Below, one piece after another: positions 42,726 through 54,790 of a stretch of DNA of 64,000 bases; within the stretch, counting starts at the first letter, position 1, and each line of letters opens with the position of its first letter. Location of the stretch: assembly GCA_033239005.1 (NCBI GenBank), contig BSQZ01000005.1, positions 14,310,001-14,374,000 on the forward strand. Direction: 5' to 3'. The position numbers and the translations under genes are program-made. This DNA comes from Lamellibrachia satsuma (Eukaryota; Annelida; Polychaeta; Sabellida; Siboglinidae). The notes beneath the pieces are model-generated. The model saw only the letters and a program-made list of their open reading frames with translations. It did no database searches and was not told where the DNA came from.

Positions 42726-43245
42726 GTCCACCCATCCAGCCATGCACCCACCTATCCAATCCATCCAGTTCATCCACCCACCCATCCAACCACCCACCCA
42801 TCCATCCATCCATCCATCCATTCCATCCATCCATCCACTCATCCAATCCACCCATCCACCCACCCACCCATCCAATCCATCCACCACCGACCCACCCACC
42901 CACTCACCAACCCACCCACTCACTCACTCACTCACTCACTCACTCACTCACTCACCCACCCACCCATCCACCCATCCTCCCAACCACCCACCCACCCACC
43001 CACCCACCCATCCATCCATCCATCCTTCCACCCACCCACCCACCCACCCACCCACCCACCCATCCATCCATCCATCCACCCATTCCATCCAACCCAATCC
43101 ACCCACCATCCAATCTATCCATCCATTCATCCATCCATCCATCCATCCACCCAACCAATACACCCATCTTCCACCACCCAACCAAGCACCCACACACCCA
43201 CCCACACATATCCACCCACCCACTCACACACCCACCCACCCATCT
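42726..43245 (-). repeat. CCAT/CCCA satellite with a CACT run
   Basis: Counterpart of 23,562-24,018, about 60 bp longer; it includes a private (CACT)n stretch at 42,917-42,952. The long Thr-His-Pro frames across it are not genes. Confidence 0.95.
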
Positions 43246-43472
43246 AGCATAATAATGATGCGAAACGTTACTGATCACAATGAGATAGTGGAAATAATTC
43301 CGTATTTCTAATATCAATTAATATGTTGTCAGTTCATTTTCGCAGATTTTATCGTTTAACTTTGCAACAAGTATTGAATTAACTTTACGTAGTGGCTCGT
43401 TGGTCTAGGGCAGGGGACGGCAACCTTTTTGAATGGAGGGCCAAATAAGTGACTTTGAATAGGATAGCGGGC

Positions 43473-43474
43473 CA

Positions 43475-43549
<75 letters not shown>

Positions 43550-43550
43550 G
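43473..43550. repeat. (ACGC)n microsatellite
   Basis: About 19 repeats, shorter than in copy 1. Confidence 0.95.
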
Positions 43551-43799
43551 CACTCGTGGTAATTGGCACAATGCAATTATATACCTTGTGTCTAGCAGTT
43601 GTATTGACCACTGTTGTAAATAGCACGTCCACGAATATGAGTTGTTATTATTATTGTCAAACATCAACGTCTGATTTTGAACAACAGTTGGATTATTCAA
43701 AAACACATTATTCAGGTTACGTGTTCTTGCCATGCCGCTGGTGCCATGTTGACCCGTGTGACACTGAGGCCTGTTGCTGGTGATGTTGCTGCGCCACCA

Positions 43800-44082
43800 A
43801 GTGACCCACACCTGGCGGCAGACTTGTTCCTGCGCGCCTCAGCTTACTTCGGTGTACTACAGGAGTTCTTCATATCGCGCATTCATCTCGGTCACAAGGT
43901 GCTGGAACTGCCGATAATTTAGACAGCGAGAGCGAACACAGTTTTGTCTTCACGGCGACCCTTATTACGTTCTGCATTTTCATCGACTTGCCACACGGGC
44001 TTTCCCGTTGGATGATGGAGTGTGCCCTGAAGAGCTTTGCTTGGCACCTCCTTAGTCTTGAACCTTTTCCATCAGCGTACAA
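43800..44082 (-). pseudogene. hAT transposase relic, copy 2
   Basis: Same RSRCLNYRQF-type segment as 24,600-24,880, with the Q/H positions slightly altered. Confidence 0.6.
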
Positions 44083-44167
44083 CTCCGTTCGCCATTTCGC
44101 TGGCAGGCGACGAACGTTAGTTAAAACAACACATTGTCACTCAAACACAAATAAAGTAGTAGGGTAA

Positions 44168-45895
44168 CCTGGGGCAACACGGTCCCTGGAGGTAAGACGG
44201 CCCCCACCACGTACTCAAAATATACAACTCTGAACGTTCCAAATCTGGTGCAAAATGAAGCTAATTCTATTTGATACCCGCCCGAAAGTTCAGCAACACG
44301 AGACAGACGTAATTAAATCAGTGTGTATTTAAACTTTTATATGCATTGATCTAATATTTTGCCAATAGTAAAATGGTGAAACTCGCCATACAACGTTGTG
44401 AATCATGAATCATGGACGTAATTGGTGACATGATAATATTATTAATCAGTTGACAGATTAAACAATACAAAATGTGGAATAGTATGTTGTGCTTTGTATA
44501 TATCTCATTAAGACAAACGTCTCTGGGGCAAGACAGTCCCCATGCATATGGGGCAAGACGGTCCCTATGTCTTATCCCACACGCACATCGTCACACTTTG
44601 TCAAATGTATTACGCATGACCAATTATGTTTAATACATTGAATATAATACGAACATTGTATAATTTACGTTCTGCTAGCCAGTAGGCTGTAATTATGATG
44701 GAATATCACTAAGCCAATTTTAGATTATGTATGGATTGCAAGGTATGTGTTATATGTTAACTCCCGTTTAAATTTAACAACCATAATGGCCTGATATATT
44801 ACTATCATACCATTTGTATATAATATACATTTTAATTTCAGGCAGTAGTTCGTTCATACAGTCGAGCCTCGTTATAACGCGGTAGTCGGGGTCCACTACT
44901 TCGGACCGCGCCGTACGCGAGGCGCTTTAGGTGTTCTCATATCCGCCACCAGGGAGCTACTAAACAACAGCGATCGTCGCCCGCTGCACCAAACCAAAGG
45001 ACGCTGTCGAAGCCCCGTGTGCTTGCAGCACTGTCTTATACGCAAATAAGCAGTTTATGGAACTTATTAAACGAGTATACTAGCATCAACGTGTATTATT
45101 TTTAAATGTCACAAACTATTGACTATTGAACTGAATAAAACACCTGTACGTAAACCGTTTTGGAATAGCTCTATTACGATGATGATGTACTGGACAAACA
45201 GGCCTACGAATCGAAAATAATAACGTGCACCTGAGCAGCCGGAAACGTATAAATTATGATTTGAAAACGTAGTATGTAAGCTGATAAAAAACAGAAAACG
45301 ACAATAGGTAGAATTAATAATTGTTTCACTTTGTCTTTCAACTGATCTCGACCGAAGCATCAATTTATTACGCACCACTTAACATCGATTCATCACTTCA
45401 TGTGTGGATGACGAATTCGTATTTTCGCTCACCGGTAGAGCCTTGGGTTAGGAATTTTACATGATGGTTTCGCGTCGCGAAAACAATTAAATTTACGATG
45501 TAATGGAAGCATGTCATTTTACCCAAGTGTTATGTTGGCATTGTATACTATTTGCATTTAAATCTGTTTATCTGATTCTTACGCGAGGCGTATTTGTGAA
45601 TCTCGATAGCAATTTACAAACCATCGAAGCGAAGCGAGCGACAGCGATTGATGTCGGCGACAGCGCAAAACAAACAACACGTTGATACTCATTCACTGAC
45701 ATTGTTTTCCCCTAATGTTTCTTGAGAATTGTCAAAGTAATTCTAAGTAGGTTTAAGCAGGCCCAAATTCGGGGTCAACGACCGACCGCGTTATATCCGA
45801 ATCCGCGTAATAACGAGGCTCGACTGTATAATAAAAACCACAGGGAGGGGGTTATAGACCGTGTTATCCCAGGTAGGGGACCGTCTTGCCCCAAG
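44168..45895. mobile_element. Nested GGGGCAAGACGG-terminated repeat, copy 2
   Basis: Counterpart of 24,968-26,695, including the internal motif copies near 44,522-44,565. Confidence 0.6.
44859..45826. mobile_element. Pogo-like non-autonomous element, copy 2
   Basis: Termini CAGTCGAGCCTCGTTATAAC and its inverse with flanking TA; 968 bp, same length as copy 1. Confidence 0.75.
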
Positions 45896-46288
45896 GATGG
45901 AGCAAAATGGCTTTTTTTGGGATATTTACTATTTTTCAAATGCAACTTAGTTAGGTTGTTTATTTACTGAAAATAGTTTTCCAATGTGAACACATTAAAT
46001 ACAAGCTAAAGTTGTTTAATGGTGTGTTCCTTAGGAGGGCCGCGCTGCATACTTTCATGTCTGCATACGCAAAAGTGAATTCATTAAATATTAAAGGAAG
46101 TAAAAATACATATTTGGTATATTATTATGTTCATCACGTGGATATGTTATTTTGTATACCAATGTGGCAGGGGCGGGCCGCATTTTGCACAATATCGTTG
46201 TCAGTCCGCGGGTTGCCGACCCCTGGTCTAGGGGTACGAATCTCGCTTTGGGTGCGAGAGTTCCCGGGTTCAAATTGCGGACAAGCCC

Positions 46289-48013
46289 GTGTTTTTTGTG
46301 ACTGCACAATCGTTCTTTGTAACATCTTACGCATATTAGTTGAACTTGCAGTTTATGTATGGATATATCTATATATACGTCGATGCATATAACTATATAT
46401 TACTAATGTGCATGTAGGTATCCGTGTATGTGTCATACTTTGCTTGAAATTAATGTACATTTGAACTTGGATATGAAGATGTTGGCGTAAGCATTTGAAC
46501 GAATTTGCAGGCATTCAAACATTTGACATAATTATATTCTGCAGTGAAAAGGTAGGTGCTTTGGTGTTCAAGTATGGTAGCCAGGAATTTCTTGAAGCAG
46601 GCGACGTGTAGGCAATGACCAACAATTTTACATATTTCCATCAAAGTAAAAAAATTTAGTAATCATAAACAGTAAATGCCTGTTAAATTTATTCTCTGTT
46701 TAGATCAGGGTCCAATGATCAACTCCTCTATTTTATTTATAGCTCGGTTCTAAGCAGTTTAACCAACATTTTTAGCACGGTAATTCTTGATCACACCGCG
46801 TCTACTCGTTGTATGTTCGCATATAAAACATTTAAAATTTCAAATTCAAATACATAAACTTCTGATTTTGCATTCGCATAGATGTAAACATTTACATTAT
46901 AATGCAGTTACGTACATTTGCACTTGAATGGTGTAATTTGCATGCATTTAAATGCGCTTGCGACTATTTTTGCTATTTGACATATTAATAACAGTATTGT
47001 TAGCAATGCAGTTCAATTAGAAATAATAGTTAAAGGAGTATATCGTTTACTGACAGATGAAGTGCGGAGTACAGACACCCTATACTCTATAATTGTTTGG
47101 CTCTCTGGTCTTTGTCTATAAAGAGATTGCCGATACAATTGTTCTCCTTATTTTATCTCAGCGTAGAAACGTTTTCGCTTTATTATACATTGAAAATACC
47201 TTATTTGTTCTACAAGATTCAATTCAAGTTGTTTAACCCGTAACTCCACAAGTAACACATTGATCTTTCTAAACTCGGTTGAACCAATTTGTGTCCTAGC
47301 TGGTGCATTTGTTTTGTGTACACTGTAGCCTAGATTTGTATTTCGTGCTTAGACTGTAGAACCACGATGAGCTGGCATAGTGAAAGAGATATTAGTCCGG
47401 CAGTCTAACGCCCTTTTGAAGGTGGACCGCTCATTAGGGTCTGCACGATGTTTCTGTTTTGCATTTTTGTGACCTTCTAACTTTCTAGGTCAATAATCCG
47501 ACGGATGCCATTCTGGCACCCTCGGGCATTTTTGAATAAACCGATTAATATGCAAATTAGTCATCGTCATTACAATATATACTACTTTCCTGCATATCTT
47601 AAATAATTCATTGTAAACATCCAAACAATCAAAATGAGGTGTCCAAACACATGTTTTCAAGGTATCTGGTTATGATTACGTCAATGAACAAATTATTGTA
47701 TGTAATTTGTCGCATGAAGATGCAAATTAACTCTGACCACTATAACCTCGTGATTTTCCTTTATATCTCCTCAAGAAATCGCCTCAACCTATCAAACGGG
47801 GTGTCTTAATCCATTTTTGGGGGTCGCTAATTTCAACTATGCTAAATAGAAGATTTTATATAAATTTAACGCATAGATATGCAAATCATCAGACACTGTT
47901 CTGTAGTGACGAAGATTTCTGTAGTGAGGCGTAGACGGTATAATGTCACAATGGCAGACGAAGGGTAAAAACGAGGTGGTTGGTAGGGTAAAGACAGACG
48001 TGATGTATTCATC
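46289..48013. repeat. AT-rich unit segment, copy 3
   Basis: Homologous to 5,388-7,060. It keeps the 220 bp missing from copy 2 and has an extra block ACCGCGTCTACTCGTTGTAT at about 46,796, which is also present in the inverted fragment near 60,005. Confidence 0.8.
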
Positions 48014-49790
48014 ATGATGGTGTTCGTCCGGGCTGAACGCGAAGGTAACCGACTGTTACATCTTTGAGCTGTGACAGAACTGCTCCCATACTTCTTCGCC
48101 GCCGGACACCAACAATACGCTAGATATGGGCTGTACTACCTTCGTCCGATGGAGAGGCTCCACGGCGACATTCGTGAAAGGTTCATGATGGGAGAAAAGT
48201 TTATGGAATGGCATCTGGTTGGATATGTACATGGATATGTACATAGTCAACTTTCATGCGCTACGGTTATGGCCCACATGGAGTCGTTACAATTAAGATG
48301 AAACCATCTGCACTGAAGAAATGGGCCTACAATATGACAAGTGTAGTAAGAATTTCCATGACCTTACATATACGTGGGAGGGTCACGCGGTAACAGAGTT
48401 GACTACCACAAGGAAGAGAAGCCATCTCGTACACGATCGGATGAGGAGGACAGAAAAAATATAAGAGAAATGCTTCAATCCTGCATCGATCCTCTCCATC
48501 CGGCAGATCATCTGGATAGGGTCATCAAGATTGTCACTGGCAGAATTTGGCCAGAGAAGGTGAATGTGCCAAATGCGGTTGTAGTGAGAAGACCCAGATG
48601 CGTTCCTATGAAGAAAGCTGGGCAGAGGGATTAAACGCTACGTTGTCTACAGAGGTCGTGACCCGGGCAGTGACGCGGAAAGTCTTGCGAGAGGGAGCTA
48701 CTGCAGTATGCAGTGTAAATCTAATCTACTCGAGGGTGATAGGAATGCAACAATCTCGCGACATCAAACTCAGTGACGTTCTACAGTATGAGCTTGGGCC
48801 GGTAGAAACCTCATCGAGGCATCATTGATGGCTGTGCGATCCTCTGGGTCATTCACTGGCCTAATAGGGAACTGTGCGAGACTGTGTGGACAGTTTCACT
48901 AGCTTCATCCGACAGATACCACGATTTTAGCACCAAGAGTGGAACACGATTAGCTAGAGCTTGCCAACAGACTTGCAGACGCCACAAGCTGAGTCTGCAG
49001 ACCCCGCTGCCACTCCAGAAGGTTGTTCTTACTATGGCCGAAAGCAAGGTTCAGCTGATTGAAATAATTCGTCATCATTTGATCGCGGTAAGTCAATAAT
49101 GAAAGCCGACCAGTCACAGAGTCGTTGTTACAAGCGAGGAATCTTCACCGACGGAGATTCATCGAGAGTTGCAAAGGCGTCGTGACGATCTGAAGACGAC
49201 ACACGAAGAGGCAGATGTCATAGTGATTATGCAAGTGGCTAATGTTGACAACGACACAGTGGAAAGCATCAAAGTCCTTTGAGATGATACAGGTGTATTT
49301 ATCTTGCTTGTGTATCACTTCAGTGAACTTCAACTTCAACGCAGTCTGACAATGAAAAACACCAGTTCAGGGCGAGCTGTGATAGATACTGGGGACACTG
49401 CAAAAAAACATGAAGGAACTACCAGCTGCACACGCTCTCTCTGGATGCGACACAGTTGCGCAGTTGTGGGACAGAGGTAAAGGCACTGCTATAAAGACGC
49501 GAAAAGCTGGCCACTCTCTTTGCAAACTTGGTGAGTTTGATGTGTGTATCGACGAGGTGGTTGCTGAGGCCACTGGGTTTATCGCTGCGTGTTATGGAAG
49601 CAAAGAAAGAAACACCATGTCTGATGTTCGCAAAGACATGTGGACTACAAAGTTAGGGAAGCCAAAGGTTACAACAACGCCAGACCTAAAGGTTCTGCAA
49701 CCTACCACCGAAGCCTTTGAACAAAACGTACGACGCTTTCATATTCAGACGGCTTTCAAGTCGGAACCACCAACTTTGGATCCAACAAAG
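48014..49790 (+). pseudogene. PIN/XPG-nuclease-like protein, pseudogene copy 3 with extra exon
   Basis: Best preserved copy in places. LLPYFFAAGHQQYARYGLYY is in one frame (48,075 on), where copies 1 and 2 lost a base, although the following HVMRHKKGLWNGIW block is deleted. NLIYSRVIGMQQSRDIKLSD and LQYELGP are continuous. From 49,410 a 127-codon open stretch reads AAHALSGCDTVAQLWDRGKG, KAGHSLCKLGEFDVCIDEVV, then LGKPKVTTTPDLKVLQPTTE and RRFHIQTAFK to DPTK, ending at a consensus 5' splice site AAAG|GTAATT at 49,790/49,791. The CXC exon is absent. This shows the parental gene had introns. Confidence 0.75.
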
Positions 49791-50604
49791 GTAATTTTTA
49801 TCGCTGCCACCATTTTAATAACATGCATCGATGCTCATATGATGGTCGCACATGTCTTAATGTAACTAACTTACATCGTGCCCGTATTGCAAATGGTGGA
49901 TATTCAACCAACCCACCAGCTGGCAGCACATATCATTACACATATAACTATATATGACTAATGTGCATGAAGTTATGCGTGTATGTGTCATACTTTGCTT
50001 GAAATGAATGTACATTTGCACTTGAAACTGGAGATGTTGCGTTCGCATTTGCAAAAATTTTGGTACACAGGCATTGAAACATTGGACATATCTTCTACAG
50101 TGTATGAGAAAAGGTGGGTACTTTTTTGGACTTGATGGTAGTAACGGTGACGACGAAAATGTGTTTCCATTTGGTTGTAGACTCACATGCTTAATGAAGA
50201 ATAAAAGAAGTTAGATCCAAACTTCTGTAAGCAATTCCTAAATGGTACATTGTCGGTAACTGATCTGACAAAAATAACAAGATGAAACACATTTCGAGAT
50301 AAAGAAAAGTGATTTCACTCAAACAAGTTCTTTTCTTGTTGGCACACTCATCTACACAATAATAATAATAATCATAGGGAATGCCAGTTACAAAGGAACC
50401 CTTAGTTAATTTCAGTACATGATTTATGGTAGTTACGGATTTCATATGCAAGTTCAAATGTACTTAAATTTCAAGCAGTCTGACACTTATGCGCATGTAT
50501 TCATGCAAACTTATTATATAGTTATATAAACGCGTTAATAAGTGAACGTACAACTAAAATGCGTAAAATATAACAAAGAACAATTGTACAGTCACAAAAA
50601 TTAT
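49791..50604. other. Intron start and unit segment upstream of tRNA-Pro, copy 3
   Basis: The GTAATTTTTATCGCTGCC start of the presumed intron continues into the segment shared with 11,012-11,783 and 32,817-33,585. Units 1 and 2 have the LINE/gypsy block at this point. No gene seen. Confidence 0.65.
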
Positions 50605-50676
50605 GGGCTCGTCCGGGATTTGAACCCGGGACCTCTCGCACCCAAAGCGAGAATCATACCCCTAGACCAACGAGCC
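50605..50676 (-). tRNA. tRNA-Pro(UGG), intact
   Basis: Identical mature sequence to 11,784-11,855. The minus-strand flank has TTTTTGTGACTG directly after the gene. Confidence 0.96.
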
Positions 50677-51084
50677 ACTTATAACATGAATAGTAAGCAT
50701 ATCAATTTAACAGTTCTGGTTTCATCTTGGTCGGGTCTATTTTATGCGCTCAAACATTCGTTATGTTGTCATCCAAACAGCTTCACTAACACTGTTGTCA
50801 CTTGTCTACGGCATACAGTACGCTACTTTATGAGACTGCGTCAATTGTAAAAGACAGGTATAATAATTGATCGCCCTTTTATCTGGAACACTAAAATCAC
50901 ACGTGACTTGACATTTTATAATTAAACATTATATACTTTCTACATATCCTGCGCTGTTTATTCTAGGTCAGTTAATCAACTTAATTCTTTTTGCAGATAT
51001 GGTTATGTAGAAAGGACATTCACCGCGAAACAGCTTCAATTACTAATGACAAAGGAGCAGCAGGCGTTTACAATGTGGTATAGT

Positions 51085-51156
51085 GATCCGTTGGTCTAGG
51101 GGTATGATTTTCGCTTAGGGTGCGAGATGTCCCGGGTTCAAATCCGAGACGAACTC
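51085..51156 (+). pseudogene. tRNA-Pro(AGG)-like with damaged acceptor
   Basis: The anticodon arm (TTAGGGT) and A box are intact, but the acceptor strands GATCCGT and ACGAACT pair poorly and the T arm ends CCGAG. Confidence 0.8.
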
Positions 51157-51612
51157 GTTTTGTTTTATAATTATTGGTTAGGTCAAATAAAGTTTATTGC
51201 AATACTTGTTGCAAAGTCAAACGAAAAATCTGCATAAATTAATACACAACATTATCTATTGAACGCACAATATACTTAATATCAGAAGTATGGAATTGTC
51301 TCCAATATCCCACTGTGATAATTAATGTTTTTCATAATTACTATGTTAAGTTTTAATTAGTTAATGTTACGTCATAGTTAATATTTTTTTTAAATTCAAA
51401 TCAATTCAAAACCATATTTATGTTTAAACATAGGAAGGTAATTATTGTTTTTATAGTAATTACTTGTTATAATAAATGAATGAACGAACTGTTATTCTTT
51501 ATTTCCACATGAAAAATTTATAATAAAAAATATTTGATGCCTGCATGCATCGTTTCCCGTTATGGCAAGTTTCGTTTTTTTGTTTTGCGACTCGCCATGA
51601 CTTGTGACCCAT

Positions 51613-51696
51613 CTGATGAATGGTGAATGGTCTAAGGCGCTGCGTCCATGTCGCAATCTGGTTCTCTAGGCGAGGGTAAGAATCCTGCTTCTGGCA
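51613..51696 (+). pseudogene. tRNA-Leu-like, degraded
   Basis: CTAAGGCGCTGCGTCCATGTCGCAATC with a B box changed to GGTAAGAATCC and no 5' acceptor. Unit 3 member of the satellite-side Leu family. Confidence 0.7.
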
Positions 51697-51776
51697 GCTG
51701 CTTTTGTAATGCTATATACAACATTGGATGGATTGGATGGAATTGTATTTTTTGTCATCTCTTACAAAATTGTGGG

Positions 51777-51834
51777 GCGCGGTAACGTACCGGGTACGTC
51801 GGGCTCTCAATCGAGAGAATCCTCTGGCCTCATC
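51777..51834 (+). pseudogene. tRNA-like A/B-box module, diverged
   Basis: GCGCGGTAACGTACCGGGTACG, then CTCTCAATCGAGAG; lies between a Leu-like tRNA and the satellite. Confidence 0.45.
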
Positions 51835-51835
51835 C

Positions 51836-52360
51836 TTCCATCCATCCACCCACCCATCCATCCATCCATCCATCCATTCATTCATTCCATCCTATCCGTC
51901 CACCCACCCAACCATCCAATTCATCCACCCACCTTCCACCCACCCCCCACCAACCCACCCACCAACCCACCCACCCACCCATCAATCCATCCATCCATCC
52001 ATTCCATCCTATCCGTCCACCCACCCAACCATCCAATCCATCCACCCACCCACCCACCACCCATCCACCCATCCATCCAATCCAATCCATCCACCATCCA
52101 ATCCATCCATCCATCCACCCATCCAATCCACCATCTTTCCCATCCAACCACGAACCCACGAACCCACCCACCCACCCACCCACCCTCCCACCCAACCATC
52201 CATCCATCCATCCATTCCATTCTGTTCCATTCCATCCAATCCAATCCAATCCATCCACCATCCGATCCATCCACCATACAATCCATCCATCCACCCACCC
52301 ATCCAATCCACCATCTTCTCCCATCCAACCACGAACCCACGAACCCACCCACCCACCCAC
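51836..52360 (-). repeat. CCAT/CCCA satellite ending at a unit breakpoint
   Basis: Unlike units 1 and 2, this array does not continue into the TCTAGCATAATAATG flank but is fused at 52,360 to CATATCATTACACATATAAC, the interior of another unit copy. It contains a partly duplicated internal block (about 51,890-51,980 and 52,010-52,070; 52,120-52,160 and 52,310-52,350). Confidence 0.93.
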
Positions 52361-53037
52361 ATATCATTACACATATAACTATATATGACTAATGTGCATG
52401 AAGTTATGCGTGTATGTGTCATACTTTGCTTGAAATGAATGTACATTTGCACTTGAAAATGGATATGTTGCGTTCGCATTTGCAACAATTTTGGTACACA
52501 GGCATTGAAACATTGGACATATCTTCTACAGTGTATGAGAAAAGGTGGGTACTTTTTTGGACTTGATGGTAGTAACGGTGACGACGAAAATGTGTTTCCA
52601 TTTCGTTGTAGACTCACATGCTTAATGAAGAATAAAAGAAGTTAGATCCAAACTTCTGTAAGCAATTCCTAAATGGTACATTGTCGGTAACTGATCTGAC
52701 AAAAATAACAAGATGAAACACATTTCGAGATAAAGAAAAGCGATTTCACACAAACAAGTTCTTTTCTTGTTGGCACACTCATCTACACAATAATAATAAT
52801 TATCATATAGGGAATGCCAGTTACAAAGGAACCCTTAATTAATTTCAGTACATGATTTATGGTAGTTACGGATTTCATATGCAAGTTCAAATGTACTTAA
52901 ATTTCAAGCAGTCTGACACTTATGCGCATGCATTCATGCAAACTTATTATATAGTTATATAAACGCGTTAATTAGTGAACATACAACTAAAATGCGTAAA
53001 ATATAACAAAGAACAATTGTACAGTCACAAAAAGTAT
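52361..53037. repeat. Unit segment upstream of tRNA-Pro, copy 4
   Basis: Near-identical to 49,935-50,604, only 2.4 kb away, showing a local duplication inside unit 3. No gene seen. Confidence 0.75.
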
Positions 53038-53109
53038 GGGCTCGTCCGGGATTTGAACCCGGGACCTCTCGCACCCAAAGCGAGAATCATACCCCTAGAC
53101 CAACGAGCC
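53038..53109 (-). tRNA. tRNA-Pro(UGG), intact
   Basis: Fourth identical copy of this mature sequence. Confidence 0.96.
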
Positions 53110-53504
53110 ACTTTTAAAATGAATAGTAAGCATATCAATTTAACAGTTCTGGTTTCATCTTGGTCGGGTCTATGTTATGTGCTTAAACATTCGTTATGTT
53201 GTCATCCAAACAGCTTCACTAACACTGTTGTCACTAGTCTACAGCATACAGTACACTATTGTATGAGATTGCGTCAATTGCAAAAGACAGGTATAATAAT
53301 TGATCGCCCTTTTATCTGGAACACTAAAATCACACGTGACTTGACATTTTATAATTAAACATTATATACTTTCTATATATCCTGCGCTGTTTATTCCAGG
53401 TCAGTTAATCAACATAATTCTTTTTGCAGATCAGTTGATGCACTTAATAAGTCAGTGTTGACAAATTATGACAACGTAATCAGAAATAGGTATAAAAATT
53501 ACAC

Positions 53505-53568
53505 GGGCTTGTCCGGGATTTGAACCCGTGCTTTCTCGCACCCGAAGCGAAAATCATACCAACGAGCC
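53505..53568 (-). pseudogene. tRNA-Pro(CGG)-like with deleted D arm
   Basis: Third copy of the 64-base form; the T arm and acceptor have additional changes (GGGCTTGTCC, CCCGTGCTT). Confidence 0.85.
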
Positions 53569-53844
53569 ACTACGTAAAGATACGCATTTGATGATGCAGC
53601 GTAATCCACGTGATTCACAGTCGCCGTCATATGTGTTGAAAAGTCGATTTATTATTTTTCTGTCATTTGTAATTGAAACTGCTTGTCTGACAGTGTTGTC
53701 GCTACTATGGTTATGTAGAAAGGACATTCACCGCGAAACAGCTTCAATAACAAATGACAAAGAAGCAGCAGGCGTTTACAGTGCCCAAAACAAATAAAAT
53801 CTAGTCTGCATGACTCGTTTACAAACACTATTATCTGAAACAGT

Positions 53845-53916
53845 GGCTCGTTGGTCTAGGGGCATGATTTTCGCTTAGGGTGCGAGAGCTCCTGGGTTCA
53901 AATCCCGGACGAGCTC
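53845..53916 (+). tRNA. tRNA-Pro(AGG), probably functional
   Basis: Seventy-two bases, anticodon AGG. The acceptor GGCTCGT/ACGAGCT has a G-T closing pair and the T stem CTGGG/CCCGG one wobble; TTTATTTTTT follows. The counterparts at 14,789 and 34,364 are broken, so unit 3 retains the best version. Confidence 0.75.
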
Positions 53917-54203
53917 GTTTATTTTTTACAAATGTTGCTTAGGTCAAATAATGTGTATTCAATACTTGGTGCAAAGTCAAACGACAAAATATGCAAAAAT
54001 GAACATATTAATTGATATTAGAAATACGGAATTATTTCCAATATCCCATTGTGATGAGTAATGTTTCGCATAATTATTAGGTTAGATTTTAATTTACCTA
54101 ATCGTACGTCATATTTATTCAGTTTTTGAAAATTCATACCAATTCAAAACCACATTTATGTTTAAATATAGGAAGGTAATTGTTGTTTTTATTGTAACGA
54201 AGG

Positions 54204-54475
54204 AATGGATGGATGGATGGATGGATGGGTGGGTGGGTGGGTGGGTGGGTGGGTGGGTGGGTGGGTGGGCGGGTGTGTGTGGGTGCGTGGATGGTGGAAG
54301 ATGGGTGGATTGGATGGATGGATTGGATGGTGGATGGATTGGATTGGATTGGATTGGATGGAATGGATGGATGGATGGGTGGGTGGATGGATTGGATGGG
54401 TGGATGGATGGATTGGATGGTGAATGGATTGGATTGGATCGGTGGTTGGATGGATGGATGGATGGATGGAAGGAC
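54204..54475 (+). repeat. GGAT/GGGT satellite
   Basis: Third G-rich array; begins with a pure GGAT then GGGT run. Confidence 0.95.
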
Positions 54476-54533
54476 GAGGCCAGAGGATTCTCTCGATTGA
54501 GAGCCCGACGTTCCCGTTACGTTACCGCGCACC
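54475..54533 (-). pseudogene. tRNA-like A/B-box module, diverged
   Basis: Same as 35,009-35,066. Confidence 0.45.
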
Positions 54534-54609
54534 ACAATTTTGTAAGATATGACAAAAATACAATTCCATCCAATCCATCCAATGTTGTATATAGCATTAC
54601 AAAAGCAGC

Positions 54610-54672
54610 TGCCAGAAGCGGGATTCTAACCCTCGCCTGGAGAACCAGACTGCGACTTGAACGCAGCGCCTT

Positions 54673-54675
<3 letters not shown>
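54610..54675 (-). pseudogene. tRNA-Leu-like, truncated by a GA repeat
   Basis: The T, variable and anticodon arms (loop TTCAAGT) are present, then the D arm and acceptor are replaced by (GA)n from 54,674. Confidence 0.85.
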
Positions 54676-54744
<69 letters not shown>

Positions 54745-54790
54745 AGGGAGAGGGAGAGGGAGAGGGAGAGGGAGAGGGAGAGGGAGAGAG
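54674..54790. repeat. (GA)n and (GGGAGA)n microsatellite
   Basis: A pure GA run passing into GGGAGA hexamers. It marks the end of the unit 3 homology: sequence after 54,800 matches the region upstream of a tRNA-Pro(UGG), not the palindrome arm. Confidence 0.97.

Larger units (their letters stand above)
34415..43393. repeat. Large palindrome of unit 2
   Basis: Same mirrored order as 14,860-24,163: satellites 34,709/42,726, Leu-like tRNAs 35,143/42,507, tRNA-Pro 35,706/42,097, tRNA-Leu(CAG) 37,136/41,260 and minisatellites 38,031/40,408. Both arm copies of tRNA-Leu(CAG) are intact here. Confidence 0.85.
43411..46225. mobile_element. hAT transposon in tRNA-Pro, copy 2
   Basis: Same termini and the same GTCTAGGG duplication (43,403-43,410 and 46,226-46,233) as copy 1. 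Compared with copy 1 it lacks about 40-50 bp of GC-rich subterminal sequence before the right end (46,210), has fewer ACGC repeats and gains TATATTATTATG near 46,117. All nested elements are shared. Confidence 0.93.
43394..46288 (+). pseudogene. tRNA-Pro(UGG) split by the hAT transposon (unit 2/3 junction)
   Basis: Halves at 43,394-43,410 and 46,234-46,288. The breakpoint is identical to 24,164-27,122; the 3' half here reads GTACGAATCTCGCTTTGGG and ends ACAAGCC. Confidence 0.9.
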
